A stretch of 64,000 bases of DNA, taken from Herbaspirillum sp. LeCh32-8 (GTDB lineage: Bacteria; Pseudomonadota; Gammaproteobacteria; Burkholderiales; Burkholderiaceae_D). Both the position numbers and the translations under genes were made by a program. The stretch is from positions 1-64,000 of the forward strand of contig NZ_JAGIPZ010000016.1 of the NCBI RefSeq assembly GCF_017814915.1, read 5' to 3'. Below are positions 25,413 to 34,218 of the stretch, one piece after another; positions within the stretch are counted from its first letter, which is position 1; the number at the start of each line of letters is the position of its first letter. The notes beneath the pieces were generated by a model. That model saw only the letters and a list, made by a program, of their open reading frames with translations. It was not told the DNA's origin and did no database searches.

Positions 25413-28400
25413 CTATGCGGCAGTGAATCGGGGATCGAATTCCTGCGCGAACTTTTCGAAAGCATCGACGGCCACCGGGCGGCAGAAGAAGTAGCCCTGG
25501 TATGCATGGCATCCTGCATCGGCCAGGAAGCTGCGCTGGGCATCGGTCTCCACCCCTTCGGCGATGACCCCAAGGCCCAGACTCTGGGCGAGGTTGACGA
25601 TGGTCTTGGCGATCGATGCATCGTTGGGATCGATCAAGACGTCGCGCACGAAAGACTGGTCGATTTTAAGCTGATTCAGCGGCAGCCGCTTGAGGTAGGA
25701 CAGCGACGAGTAGCCGATGCCGAAATCGTCCAGCGAGAACTCCACGCCGTAGGCCTTCAGCGCAAACATCTTCTGGATGATGTCTTCCACGTTGTCCACC
25801 AGCAGGCTCTCGGTCAGCTCCAGCTTCAGGCGCTTGGGATTGGCGCCGGTGCGCTCGATCGTGTCCAGCACGGTCTGCACGAAGTCGGCCTCGCGGAACT
25901 GCTGCGCGCTGACGTTGACGGCGATGGTCAGGTGTTCGGTGTGCGGCGTCTCGGCCCAGCCGGCCAGCTGGCGGCAGGCAGTCTCCAGCACCCAGTTGCC
26001 CAGCGAGAGGATCAGGCCGGTTTCTTCGGCCAGCGGAATGAAGTCGCCCGGCGGCACCATGCCGCGCTGCGGATGCTGCCAGCGCACCAGCACTTCGGCG
26101 CCGGTCACGCGGCCGCCCTCGACCACCTGCGGCTGGTAGTGCAGCAGCAACTGGTCGCCCTCGATGGCCTTGCGCAAACCGGCTTCCAGCGCCGCGCGCT
26201 CCAGCACCACGGTCTGCATCGCCGGGTCGAAGAAGCGCAGCGAGTTGCGGCCGGTTTCCTTGGCCTTGTACATGGCCAGGTCGGCCTGTTTCATCAGTTC
26301 ATCCACCGAGGCCTGGCGGCCGCGGAACACCGTGGCGCCGACGCTGGCGGTGGTGCGGTATTCGACCTCGTCAAGCTGGTAGGTGCAACCCAGCGAGGTC
26401 AGGATCTTCTCGCCGACGGCCTTGGTCTGGTTGGCGGCCTCCTGCGGATGTTCGTTCAGGCCCTCCAGCACCACCACGAACTCATCGCCGCCCACACGCG
26501 CCACGGTATCGTTTTCGCGCACGCTGGCAACGAGGCGCTGGGCCACCTGCTTGAGCAGGAGGTCGCCTTTCTCATGGCCCACGGTGTCGTTCAAGGTCTT
26601 GAAGTGATCGAGGTCGATGAACAGCAGCGCACCGCAGCTCTTGGTGCGGCCGGACAGGGCGATGGCCTGCTTCAGGCGGTCCAGCAGCAGGGTGCGGTTG
26701 GGCAGGCGCGTGAGCGCGTCGAAGAAGGCCAGCTCGCGGATGCGCTCCTCGGCCAGCTTGCGGTCGCTGATGTCGTGGTGGGTGCTGACGTAATGGGTGA
26801 CGTTGCCGTCCTTGTTCTTCACGGCCGAGATGGTCAGCCACTCCGGATAGACTTCGCCGTTCTTGCGGCGGTCCCAGATTTCGCCCTGCCATTTGCCGAA
26901 GCGGCGGATGCTCTCGCGCATTTCCTGGAAGAAGGCGGGGCCGTGGCGGTCCGAGCGCAGCAGGTTGGGATGCTTGCCGACAATCTCCTCGGCGCTGTAG
27001 CCGGTGATCTCGGTGAAGGCCTTGTTCACGCGCAGGATCTTGCTGCCGGCATCGGTGATCAGCATGCCTTCGCGCGAGTCGAAGGCCACCGCCGAGATGC
27101 GCAGCTCGGCCTCGATCTGCTTGCGTTCGGTGATGTCGCGGCTGCTGGTGCGGAAACCCGTGAAGGCGCCGTGGGCGTCGGTGATCGGGGCCGACGACAG
27201 CGCCAGCCAGAATACCGAGCCGTCCTTGCGCACGCAGCGGAACTCGACGTCCTCGCGCTTCTGGCCGTCCATGCAGCGGGCCAGTTCGGCGCGGATGCGG
27301 TGCTCATCCTCGGGATGCACGATGGTGCCGATGAAATCCTTCATCGCCAGGCATTCTTCGACGCCGTAGCCGGTGTAGTCGCGCACCGCGTGGTTCACCC
27401 AGCGCGGGCGGCCGTCCAGGCCCCACCAGACTTCCCAGTTGACGGTGCAGTCGGCGATGGCGCGAAACTGCTCTTCACTGGCGCGCAGCTCGGCGGTCAT
27501 CTTCTGCGCCAGGCTCACCGCACGCACGCGCGACGACATCATCAGCCAGGCCAGGAGCGCCAGCGTGACGCTCATGCCGATGCCGGTGGCGGCGATCAGG
27601 TGCTCGGCGTTGCGGCCGAACTGCGTGATGAAGCTGTCCTGGGTGCGCATGGTCAGCGTCCAGTTGTGGTTGGCCACCACCAGGTATTCATTGGCCGAAA
27701 GCTGCAGCGGCAGAGCATGCGCGCCGTCGTCGTGCGAGCGGTAGAGCAGCGAGGCCGGGCTGGCCTCGACGCCGTCATACAGCGCGAAGGACACGCCGCG
27801 CGTGCTCTCGCCGTACAGGCTGGCGATCACGTCGTTCATGCGGAACACCGCATGCACCCAGCCCACCAGGCTGGTACGGCGCTCGGCGATGGTGCCTTGC
27901 GGCTTGCCGCGTTCATACAGCGGCAGGTACATCAGGAAGGAAGGTTCGGTCTTGCCGCCGCTCTCGAGCTCCAGCTCGATCTTGCCGGAAATGGCGGCCA
28001 TGCCGGAGTCGCGCGCCTTTTCCATGGCGGCGCGGCGTACCGGGTCGGACCAGTGGTCAAAGCCGAAGGGAATGCGGTTGCGGCCGACGTAAGGCTCCAG
28101 CAGCACCATGGGCGCGTAGGCGTTGCGCGCGCCGGACGGGCGGATCTCGTAGCCGTCGGCGCCGGCCAGCTTGGTCATGCGCGCCACATGGGCATCCATG
28201 CCGGCGGCCGGGATCCATTCCTCCACGCTGATGGCCTGGATGCCGGAGAAGTTGGCGTCCAGGTTCAGCGCGGCGACGTAGTCGTGGAAATCGCTGCGGT
28301 CGAAGGTGCCGGTGGCCGACACCAGGCCTTGCACGCCGTGCAGCATCTGCTCGTAGGAGGCCATGCGCTGCTCGATGCGGCTGACGGTCTCGCGCAGCGC

Positions 28401-28526
28401 CGAAGCGAATTGCGAATGCAATTCCTTGTTGGAGGCCTGGCGCTCATGGTCCCAGGCCACCCAGGTCACGCCCAGTCCTGTGGTCAGGATCAGCAGCGGC
28501 AGCAGAATCAGGCGGATCCAGTTCAC
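25413..28526 (-). CDS. CHASE-PAS-PAS-GGDEF-EAL cyclic-di-GMP enzyme
   Basis: A 1037-residue inner-membrane protein. Transmembrane helix about 7-26, periplasmic CHASE domain (about 75-250; SGIQAISVEEWIPA, GFDHWSDPVRRAAMEKARDS), second helix about 311-331, two PAS domains (about 350-470 and 475-590), GGDEF (600-765) and EAL (775-1020). The cyclase site GGDEF (679-683) and inhibitory I-site R670-ENx-D673 are intact. The phosphodiesterase motifs EVLVR (811-815) and DDFGIGYSSLSYLKRLP also look intact, so either activity is possible. It overlaps the upstream periplasmic binding-protein gene by 4 bases (ATGA), suggesting that receptor supplies its signal. Confidence 0.93.
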   Translation of the reverse strand: MNWIRLILLPLLILTTGLGVTWVAWDHERQASNKELHSQFASALRETVSRIEQRMASYEQMLHGVQGLVSATGTFDRSDFHDYVAALNLDANFSGIQAISVEEWIPAAGMDAHVARMTKLAGADGYEIRPSGARNAYAPMVLLEPYVGRNRIPFGFDHWSDPVRRAAMEKARDSGMAAISGKIELELESGGKTEPSFLMYLPLYERGKPQGTIAERRTSLVGWVHAVFRMNDVIASLYGESTRGVSFALYDGVEASPASLLYRSHDDGAHALPLQLSANEYLVVANHNWTLTMRTQDSFITQFGRNAEHLIAATGIGMSVTLALLAWLMMSSRVRAVSLAQKMTAELRASEEQFRAIADCTVNWEVWWGLDGRPRWVNHAVRDYTGYGVEECLAMKDFIGTIVHPEDEHRIRAELARCMDGQKREDVEFRCVRKDGSVFWLALSSAPITDAHGAFTGFRTSSRDITERKQIEAELRISAVAFDSREGMLITDAGSKILRVNKAFTEITGYSAEEIVGKHPNLLRSDRHGPAFFQEMRESIRRFGKWQGEIWDRRKNGEVYPEWLTISAVKNKDGNVTHYVSTHHDISDRKLAEERIRELAFFDALTRLPNRTLLLDRLKQAIALSGRTKSCGALLFIDLDHFKTLNDTVGHEKGDLLLKQVAQRLVASVRENDTVARVGGDEFVVVLEGLNEHPQEAANQTKAVGEKILTSLGCTYQLDEVEYRTTASVGATVFRGRQASVDELMKQADLAMYKAKETGRNSLRFFDPAMQTVVLERAALEAGLRKAIEGDQLLLHYQPQVVEGGRVTGAEVLVRWQHPQRGMVPPGDFIPLAEETGLILSLGNWVLETACRQLAGWAETPHTEHLTIAVNVSAQQFREADFVQTVLDTIERTGANPKRLKLELTESLLVDNVEDIIQKMFALKAYGVEFSLDDFGIGYSSLSYLKRLPLNQLKIDQSFVRDVLIDPNDASIAKTIVNLAQSLGLGVIAEGVETDAQRSFLADAGCHAYQGYFFCRPVAVDAFEKFAQEFDPRFTAA

Positions 28527-29395
28527 GGCTTGCTCTGGAACTCAACCATCGATGCCGCCAGCTCCGGGTTGAAATATTTTTCGAAGATCTTGCGCACGGT
28601 GCCGTCGGCCAGCATGGCGTCGACCAGCGCGCGCCATTTTTCCTGTTCGGCCGGCGGCAGCGCCTTCTTGGACATGATCAGGCCGTGCGGCACCGAGGGG
28701 TCGTTGAAGCTGATGATGGAGGTGACGTCGCGGATGCGCTTTTCCTGCACGGCCGGGTAGTCGAAGGGCTCCATGATCATGCCCTGGATGCGGTTCAGCA
28801 GCAGCGCCTCATACAGCGGCTCCAGTCCGCCGGCCAAGCTGACGCGGTTGGCGGCGCTGAGGCGGTCGACCAGCTTGTTGGCGTTGTCGCTGTAGCGGAA
28901 GCTGCGGATCACGCCCAACTGGAAGCGTTCGTTGCGGGTGAAGTCTTCCAGCCGCGTGATGCCGGAATCCTTGCGCACCAGCAGGTAATACTTGTTGCTG
29001 AAGTACCAGGCGAAGGAGGCGAACTGCTCGCGGTCGCGGTTGGAGATGCCCGACAGGCTGAAATCCAGCGCGCCGGACTCGATCAGCTGCCAGATGCGCG
29101 CGCGCGACATCAGGCTGACGTTGACCTTGCAGCCGCTGCGACGGATCAGTTCGTCGGCGAAATCCTTGTCGATGCCGGTGTCGGTGGCGGCCGAATACAG
29201 CAGGCCGTGGTCATGCAGGGCCAGAGTGTAGGGACGGGAGCAATCGGGGCCGGCGGCAGCGGAAGCGGGTGAAGAGAAACCGCACAGTGCAATCAGCAGG
29301 GACGCGGCGCCGAGGCATGAGCGCGATGCGCGATTGCGAAAAATCAGATTGAAAATACCGCCCCCTATTCGTACTTCGCCATGTGGACACCCCAA
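28523..29395 (-). CDS. Periplasmic substrate-binding protein (SBP_bac_3) coupled to c-di-GMP enzyme
   Basis: A receptor-like protein of up to 290 residues. A hydrophobic export segment (SCLGAASLLIALCGFSS, then ASAAAG) precedes an SBP_bac_3 fold: YTLALHDHGLLYS, GIDKDFADELIRRSG, ALDFSLSGISNRDREQFA, YYLLVRKDSGI, FNDPSVPHGLIMSKKA. No permease or ATPase accompanies it. Translational coupling to a CHASE-domain GGDEF-EAL protein points to sensing rather than transport. The start is uncertain: the longest frame opens with TTG at 29395 without a ribosome site, while the sequence AGGGGGCGG sits before ATT and CTG codons closer to the signal peptide. Confidence 0.82.
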   Translation of the reverse strand: MGCPHGEVRIGGGIFNLIFRNRASRSCLGAASLLIALCGFSSPASAAAGPDCSRPYTLALHDHGLLYSAATDTGIDKDFADELIRRSGCKVNVSLMSRARIWQLIESGALDFSLSGISNRDREQFASFAWYFSNKYYLLVRKDSGITRLEDFTRNERFQLGVIRSFRYSDNANKLVDRLSAANRVSLAGGLEPLYEALLLNRIQGMIMEPFDYPAVQEKRIRDVTSIISFNDPSVPHGLIMSKKALPPAEQEKWRALVDAMLADGTVRKIFEKYFNPELAASMVEFQSKP

Positions 29396-29931
29396 TGCGC
29401 TGCGTGCCCGTTGCGCTCAGGCGCGCGGAGCTTGCGATTGCAGCCATTGCGATGGCGTCTCTCCCTGTCGGCCGCGCGTGCGCGGTCGTATTTTCTTGCG
29501 TCGTCATCCTCATTTTCTTGCGCATTCCGGGTGAATTGGTATGACCATTTGGTGGACATATAAGTCGACGGAACTCACTGATTTTTCGAGGAATTTTTCG
29601 AACAACGCCGAGCGATGTTACCCGAGCACAATGCAATCCGCAACACAATGTCCAGGCCTTTGCACTCGTTGTGATCGAAGGTGCACACCGGGATGAAAAC
29701 GGGGTTGTAAGCGCAGCTGAAAAAGGAGCGCCGACAAAGGCCGGTTCGCAGCGGAGAGGCGGTCGCAAACGCAGGTGGGGAGCGGGAACAGGCAGAGGTC
29801 GTGGTCCGCGCGGAGGGATGAAAGCCGGATGAAGGATTGTCATACAACTGAAACCAAACATGCCGCCCGGCGGAGCTGCGCACGACGACGCCTCGGTCGT
29901 CGTGCGCAGGCGCCGGCGATCAGCGTGCGGA
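29396..29931. other. Intergenic region with a 14-bp hairpin
   Basis: 536 bases with no convincing gene; open frames on both strands lack ribosome sites and families. It should contain the promoter of the binding-protein operon at its left end. At 29876-29889 / 29896-29909 a perfect 14-bp inverted repeat (core GCACGACGAC / GTCGTCGTGC, loop GCCTCG) lies 22 bases beyond the SDR stop. It has no T-tract and could mark a transcript end. Confidence 0.5.
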
Positions 29932-30708
29932 TCAGACGAACATGCCGCCCGACACTTCGATGCGCTGCGCGTTGATCCAGCCGTTTTCGGGACGCAGCAG
30001 CGAGACCACCGCAGCGCCGATGTCGTCCGGCACGCCGGCGCGGCCCAGGGCGGTCTGGCTGGCAACGAAGGCATTCAGCTCGGCGTTGTCGCGCACGCGG
30101 CCGCCGCCGAAATCGGTTTCAATCGCGCCCGGCGCCACGGTGTTGACCACGATGCCGCGCGCGCCGAACTCCTTGGCCATGTAGCGCGACAGCACTTCCA
30201 CGCCGCCCTTCATCGCCGCATAGGCGGCATAGCCGGGCAGAGAGAAGCGGGCCAGGCCGCTGGAGGTGTTGACGATGCGCCCGCCGTCGGCGATCAGCGG
30301 CAACAGCGCCTGGGTCAGGAAGAAGGTGCCCTTCAGGTGCACATTGCACAGCTCGTCGAAGACCTCTTCGCTGGTTTCGGCAATCGAGGCGTGCATGCCC
30401 ATGCCGCCGTTGTTGACCAGATAGCTGAAGCGCTCGGTGTTCCAGGTGCTCTTCAGGGTCTCGCGCACGGTGTCGGCGAAGTCGGGGAAACTGCGGCTCT
30501 TGGCCAGGTCCAGCTGCAGCGCCACGGCCTTGGCGCCGGTGGCGGCGATCTCGGCCACGGTCTGTTCGGCGGCGGCGCGGTTACCGACGTAGGTGAGGAT
30601 GATGCCGACGCCTTCGCGCGCCAGCTGCAGCGCGGCGTTCTTGCCGAGGCCGCGGCTGCCGCCGGTGATGAGGGCGATGCGGGGAGAGGTTGCATTGGTT
30701 TGGGTCAT
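29932..30708 (-). CDS. Short-chain dehydrogenase/reductase (classical SDR)
   Basis: A 258-residue NAD(P)-dependent oxidoreductase: cofactor loop TGGSRGLGKNA, NNGGMGMH (NNAG equivalent), catalytic Ser in IVNTSSGLARF, Tyr-x3-Lys in GYAAYAAMKGG, and VNTVAPGAIETDF. The Tyr motif reads YAAMK, intact. Substrate not determinable. It is divergent from a LysR regulator across 182 AT-rich bases containing a LysR-type dyad, a textbook arrangement of regulator and target. Confidence 0.9.
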   Translation of the reverse strand: MTQTNATSPRIALITGGSRGLGKNAALQLAREGVGIILTYVGNRAAAEQTVAEIAATGAKAVALQLDLAKSRSFPDFADTVRETLKSTWNTERFSYLVNNGGMGMHASIAETSEEVFDELCNVHLKGTFFLTQALLPLIADGGRIVNTSSGLARFSLPGYAAYAAMKGGVEVLSRYMAKEFGARGIVVNTVAPGAIETDFGGGRVRDNAELNAFVASQTALGRAGVPDDIGAAVVSLLRPENGWINAQRIEVSGGMFV

Positions 30709-30851
30709 GTCTGGCTCCTGTCTGGTGGTTGCGCCGCGCCGCCGTGTGGGTGTTGGTTGGCGTCGACGCGTCCCGGTTGGTCTGGCACGTTGTGTGGACT
30801 ACGGAGCTCAGTATATTGAGCAGGATTTACTTAATAAATTTCGGATTTGAT

Positions 30852-30876
30852 ATTAGACTTTTCAATATTGACTAAT
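30852..30876. promoter_or_regulatory. Candidate LysR-type operator (imperfect dyad)
   Basis: ATTAG at 30852-30856 and CTAAT at 30872-30876 frame a T-N11-A-type dyad (inner halves ACTTTTC and TATTGA). It lies just upstream of the lysR ATG and in the divergent promoter region of the SDR gene. The surrounding AT-richness supports a promoter. Confidence 0.5.
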
Positions 30877-30890
30877 AATCAGGGCCTGCG

Positions 30891-31814
30891 ATGAACCAGC
30901 TCGACACCCTCCAGATCTTCCAGCGCGTGGCCGAACTGGCCAGTTTCAGCGGCGCGGCGCGCCAGTTGGGCTTGCCCAACGCCACGGTGTCGCTGGCGGT
31001 GCAGCAGCTGGAGCAGATGCTGGGCACGCGCTTGCTCCAGCGCACCACGCGCCGGGTGCAGATGACCGGCGACGGCGAGGCGTTCTACCAGCGCAGCAAG
31101 GAGCTGCTGGACGACTTCGAGTCGCTGCGCGCCATGTTCCGCTCGGGCGGCAAGGCGCTCACCGGCAAGCTGCGGGTGGATATGTCCAGCGCCATGGCGC
31201 GTGAAGTGGTGTTGCTGGAACTGCCGGATTTTCTGGAGCGTCATCCGCAGCTGGAAGTTGAGCTCTCGGCCAGCGACCGCCGGGTCGATCTGGTCAGCGA
31301 GGGCTTCGACTGCGTGTTGCGCACCGGGGCGCTGGATGATTCTTCATTGGTGGCGCGCCCGATCGGGCACCTGGTGCAGGTCAATTGCGCCAGTCCGGCG
31401 TATCTGGCGCGCCATGGCGTGCCGCGCACGCTGCAGGACCTGGCCGGCCACAAGCTGGTGCACTACCGCCAGACGCTAGGCGGGCGCTCGCCCGGATGGG
31501 AGTGGTTCGACGGCAAGGAAACGCACTACGTGGAGATGGGCGGCGGCGTCACCGTCAACAGCACCGAGACCTACTACGCCGCCTGCCAGGCCGGCCTGGG
31601 CATGATCCAGCTGCCGCTGGTGGGCGTGCGCAAACGCAGCGCGCTGGCGCAGGATTCACTGGTCGAGGTATTGCCCGAATATCGCCCGGCGCCGATGCCG
31701 GTGTCGATGCTCTACGCCAGCCGGCGCCACGTGCCGGCGCGGCTGGCGGAGTTCATGGATTGGCTGCATGCGCTGATCCTCCCGCTGACGCAGGAGGGCG
31801 GCATGAAGGTGTGA
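30891..31814 (+). CDS. LysR-family transcriptional regulator
   Basis: A 307-residue LysR protein: winged helix at the N-terminus (LQIFQRVAELASFSGAARQL, ATVSLAVQQLEQMLGTRLLQ, RTTRRVQMTGDGEAF) and an effector domain of periplasmic-binding fold (GKLRVDMSSAMAREV, VDLVSEGFDCVLRTG, the MSMLYASRRHVPARLAEFMD tail). It resembles the CrgA/YafC branch that often controls an adjacent divergent oxidoreductase. The probable targets are the SDR gene and itself. Ligand unknown. Confidence 0.92.
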   Translation: MNQLDTLQIFQRVAELASFSGAARQLGLPNATVSLAVQQLEQMLGTRLLQRTTRRVQMTGDGEAFYQRSKELLDDFESLRAMFRSGGKALTGKLRVDMSSAMAREVVLLELPDFLERHPQLEVELSASDRRVDLVSEGFDCVLRTGALDDSSLVARPIGHLVQVNCASPAYLARHGVPRTLQDLAGHKLVHYRQTLGGRSPGWEWFDGKETHYVEMGGGVTVNSTETYYAACQAGLGMIQLPLVGVRKRSALAQDSLVEVLPEYRPAPMPVSMLYASRRHVPARLAEFMDWLHALILPLTQEGGMKV

Positions 31815-31830
31815 TGCGGGATGAAGAAGC

Positions 31831-32721
31831 TCAGGCCTGCTGCGTGCGGCCTACCGGGTCGATGGTGACCGTGCCGCGCCCGATCTCGATGACGCGTCCG
31901 CCGACCTGGATGGCGCCGTCGGCCGACACCGCCAGGTGCAGGCGCGACGGGCGCTCCACCGCCGCTCCCTGGTCGATCGCATAACGCGCCGGCAGCGCAT
32001 GGCCGGTGGCGCGCAGCCAGCCGCCCAGGTTGGCGCAGGCCGATCCGGTGCCGGGATCTTCGGCCACGCCGCCACCTTGCTTGGTGAAGAAGTAGCGCGC
32101 CAGCACATTGCCGGGTTCGTTCTCGTCGAAGGCGAACACGTAGGCCGTCTTGCGGCCCAGGCTGCTGACCGGCCAGCGATCCAGCGAGCCGCTGTCGGGT
32201 TGCGCGCGGCGCACTGCCTCTGGGGACTTCACGGGGATCAGGAACTGGTCGGCGCCGGTGTCGACCCAGATCGGTTCGCCCGCCAGGTCGTCGGCCGACA
32301 GGCCTATCAATGCCGCCACCTCGGCCGCCGGTAATGGCGACGGTGCGGTTTTCGGCGCGCCGCTGGTGGGCGCGGTGAAGGTCCAGACATCGCCCTCGGC
32401 CGTCACCGGCACCACGCCGGCCTTGAACTCCAGCTTTAGCGCATTGCCGGTGCCCATCAGTTCGCGCACCACGTGCGCCGTGCCCAGCGTGGGGTGGCCG
32501 GCGAAGGGCATCTCATAGCCGGTGGTGAAGATGCGCACGCGCGCATCGGCCACCGACGACGGCAGGATGAAGGTGGTTTCCGAGAGGTTGAATTGCAGCG
32601 CCAGCGCCAGCATGGTGGCGTCATCGATGCCGCGCGCGTCTTCGAACACGCACAGGGGATTGCCGCCGAAGGTGGATTCGGCGAAGACGTTGAGCAGGCG
32701 GTAGGCGTAGGTGGTGGACAT
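31831..32721 (-). CDS. PhzF-family isomerase-like protein
   Basis: A 296-residue two-lobed diaminopimelate-epimerase-fold protein. It has FAESTFGGNPLCVFED at the N-terminus, the catalytic Glu in NLSETTFI, MPFAGHPTLGTAHVVRELMG with the conserved His, and DPGTGSACANLGGWL in the second lobe. PhzF itself isomerises a phenazine precursor, but most homologues, with no phz genes nearby as here, have unknown substrates. ATG 32721 has an AGAGAGAG ribosome site. The open frame extends 77 codons further upstream only because it reads through a repeat element. It converges with the LysR gene, 16 bases apart. Confidence 0.88.
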   Translation of the reverse strand: MSTTYAYRLLNVFAESTFGGNPLCVFEDARGIDDATMLALALQFNLSETTFILPSSVADARVRIFTTGYEMPFAGHPTLGTAHVVRELMGTGNALKLEFKAGVVPVTAEGDVWTFTAPTSGAPKTAPSPLPAAEVAALIGLSADDLAGEPIWVDTGADQFLIPVKSPEAVRRAQPDSGSLDRWPVSSLGRKTAYVFAFDENEPGNVLARYFFTKQGGGVAEDPGTGSACANLGGWLRATGHALPARYAIDQGAAVERPSRLHLAVSADGAIQVGGRVIEIGRGTVTIDPVGRTQQA

Positions 32722-32784
32722 GTCTCTCTCTGGAAATAATGGACGGTTCTGAGGGCGGTCGTTCAGCAAGTCATTCGTCATCCC

Positions 32785-32878
32785 GTCATTCCGGCGAAGG
32801 CCGGGATCCAGCGGCGTTTTTGCTGCCTCAACGGTGGTTGAACGACACTGGGTTCCTGCTGTCGCAGGAACGACGGCG
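32785..32878. repeat. MITE/REP-like inverted repeat element, copy 2
   Basis: The left half GTCATTCCGGCGAAGGCCGG and GATCCAGCGGCG, a ~40-base centre, and the right half CACTGGGTTCCTGCTGTCGC with AGGAACGACGGCG form an imperfect inverted pair. The two halves belong to the two sequence subtypes seen in the other copies, so this one looks chimeric. Confidence 0.8.
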
Positions 32879-32999
32879 ATGTGGCGACCTCTGCATTTGC
32901 CGGAGCGATCCGACGGCGCTGGTTGAACAACGCCGCCCTCAACCCTGGTCAAACGAACCGGGATTTTAGAAGTCCGTCATCGGGAGCGACAGATACAGT

Positions 33000-33944
33000 T
33001 CACTCGTCCACGGCGATACAGTTGCGGCCGAGCTGCTTGGCCTTGTACAGCCGTTGGTCCACACGTTCGAGGAAGGCGATGCGGTGATCCTGCGCCGACG
33101 GCACGATGGTGGACACGCCCAGGCTGATCGTGACGACCTCGGCCACCTGCGATTTCCCGTGCGGGATGGCGGCGTCCTGCACCAGCTTGCGACAGCGCTG
33201 CGCTACTTGCAGCGCAGCCTTGGCATCGGCCTCCGGCAGGATCAGGACGAACTCCTCGCCGCCGAAGCGCGCCAGGAAATCGCGCGAGCGGGTGGCCGCG
33301 CCGCTGAGCACCTCGGCCACGCGCTTCAAGCATTCGTCGCCGCGGATGTGGCCGTAGTGGTCGTTGTACTGTTTGAAGTAATCGATATCTAGCATCACCA
33401 GCGACAGCGGCGTGCGGTTGTTCACCGCGTTGGCCCACTCCACTTCCAGTGCGGAGTCGAACATGCGGCGGTTCGCCACGTTGGTCAGGCCGTCGCGATA
33501 GGACAGCGCCTCCAGTTCCTTCTGCAGCTCGATCAGGCGCGCCTCGGTCTTCTTGCGCTCGGTGATGTCGAACATGAAGCCGATCAGCGCATTGGGGCTG
33601 CCGTCCGGGTTGCGCACCACGTGCACCACGTCGCGGATCCAGACGTGCTCGCCGTCGCGCGTGAGCGCGCGGTAATCGGCCTCGTGATCCACCCCCGACT
33701 TCGATTGCGAGATGCAGAAATTGACCACCGCCTCGCGGTCTTCGGCATGGATGCGCATCGCCCAGTCCTCGGCGCTTTGCCAGCTCTCCGGCGTCCAGCC
33801 CAGCAATTCCTCGATCTGCGGGCCGATGTAGGCGAACTTCATCGTGCTCCAGTCGATCTTCCAGGGAATCGCCTTGGTCGATTCCAGCAAGGTCTTGTAG
33901 ACCGCGCTGTCGGGTTCCATCTGTTGTCTGATCAGGTCGCTCAT
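33000..33944 (-). CDS. PAS-GGDEF diguanylate cyclase
   Basis: A 314-residue cytoplasmic protein with a PAS/PAC sensor (about 15-135; FAYIGPQIEELLGW, GSPNALIGFMFDITERKKTE), a short coiled linker, and a GGDEF domain (DGLTNVANRRMF, LVMLDIDYFKQYNDHYGH, RFGGEEFVLILPEA). The active site is GGEEF with the inhibitory RSRD I-site five residues ahead, so it should be an active, product-inhibited cyclase making cyclic di-GMP. No transmembrane segment or EAL domain is present. It is monocistronic, transcribed toward a repeat element. Confidence 0.93.
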   Translation of the reverse strand: MSDLIRQQMEPDSAVYKTLLESTKAIPWKIDWSTMKFAYIGPQIEELLGWTPESWQSAEDWAMRIHAEDREAVVNFCISQSKSGVDHEADYRALTRDGEHVWIRDVVHVVRNPDGSPNALIGFMFDITERKKTEARLIELQKELEALSYRDGLTNVANRRMFDSALEVEWANAVNNRTPLSLVMLDIDYFKQYNDHYGHIRGDECLKRVAEVLSGAATRSRDFLARFGGEEFVLILPEADAKAALQVAQRCRKLVQDAAIPHGKSQVAEVVTISLGVSTIVPSAQDHRIAFLERVDQRLYKAKQLGRNCIAVDE

Positions 33945-34073
33945 GGGTAAAGGGAGAGTGGTCGGTGAGGAAATGAAGTGAAACGGCTGGCGGCAAGCAT
34001 ACCCCGGATCGCGCGCTGCAACGACACGCCGTATCAGGTGATGAAAGATGAGGGCTATCGTTTTTTCTTATGA

Positions 34074-34218
34074 CCCCATCCTCAATCGGTATTTCCTTGT
34101 CGCGACGGCATGGGGATAGACTTCAGTCACAGCAGTTTTCGAGACGGAGATTGTTGTGTTGACCGCTACCACGGTCGAAGTGTCTGGCAGTGATGCGCCG
34201 TACCCGGCGCGGTGATGC
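34074..34218 (+). promoter_or_regulatory. Duplicated structured leader element, copy A (upstream of M20 hydrolase)
   Basis: A ~145-nt noncoding element shared with copy B at 36053-36200. Conserved blocks in order: CCCATC, CAATC (34083), TATTTCC (34090), ATAGACT (34116), hairpin 1 GACCGC-TACC-ACGGTC (34161-34176), linker containing GGCAGTGA, hairpin 2 GCGCCG-TACC-CGGCGC (34195-34210), then GGTGATG. Stem positions differ from copy B in compensatory fashion while loops and the 18-nt linker length are kept. It ends about 400 bases before the hydrolase ATG. An RNA regulator or paired operator is inferred. Confidence 0.55.

Noticed and set aside
24615..28760. A continuous plus-strand open frame of about 1380 codons
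   Set aside because: It is antisense to the GST and GGDEF-EAL genes, has no domains or ribosome site, and arises because high GC3 genes leave the opposite strand free of stops.
29575..30074. Minus-strand frames of 100-290 codons in the gap left of the SDR gene
   Set aside because: No ribosome site, no family, and Arg/Ser/Pro-rich composition. They overlap the antisense or shifted frame of the SDR gene.
32722..32952. A 77-codon N-terminal extension of the PhzF-like protein
   Set aside because: It is translated from the repeat element (LDPGLRRND-type peptide). A proper ribosome site and family-length start exist at 32721.
34195..34210. Resemblance of GCGCCGTACCCGG in element A to the guanidine-III (ykkC-III) consensus
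   Set aside because: The partner strand and pseudoknot of that riboswitch are missing, and copy B does not keep the string. It is a short coincidental match.
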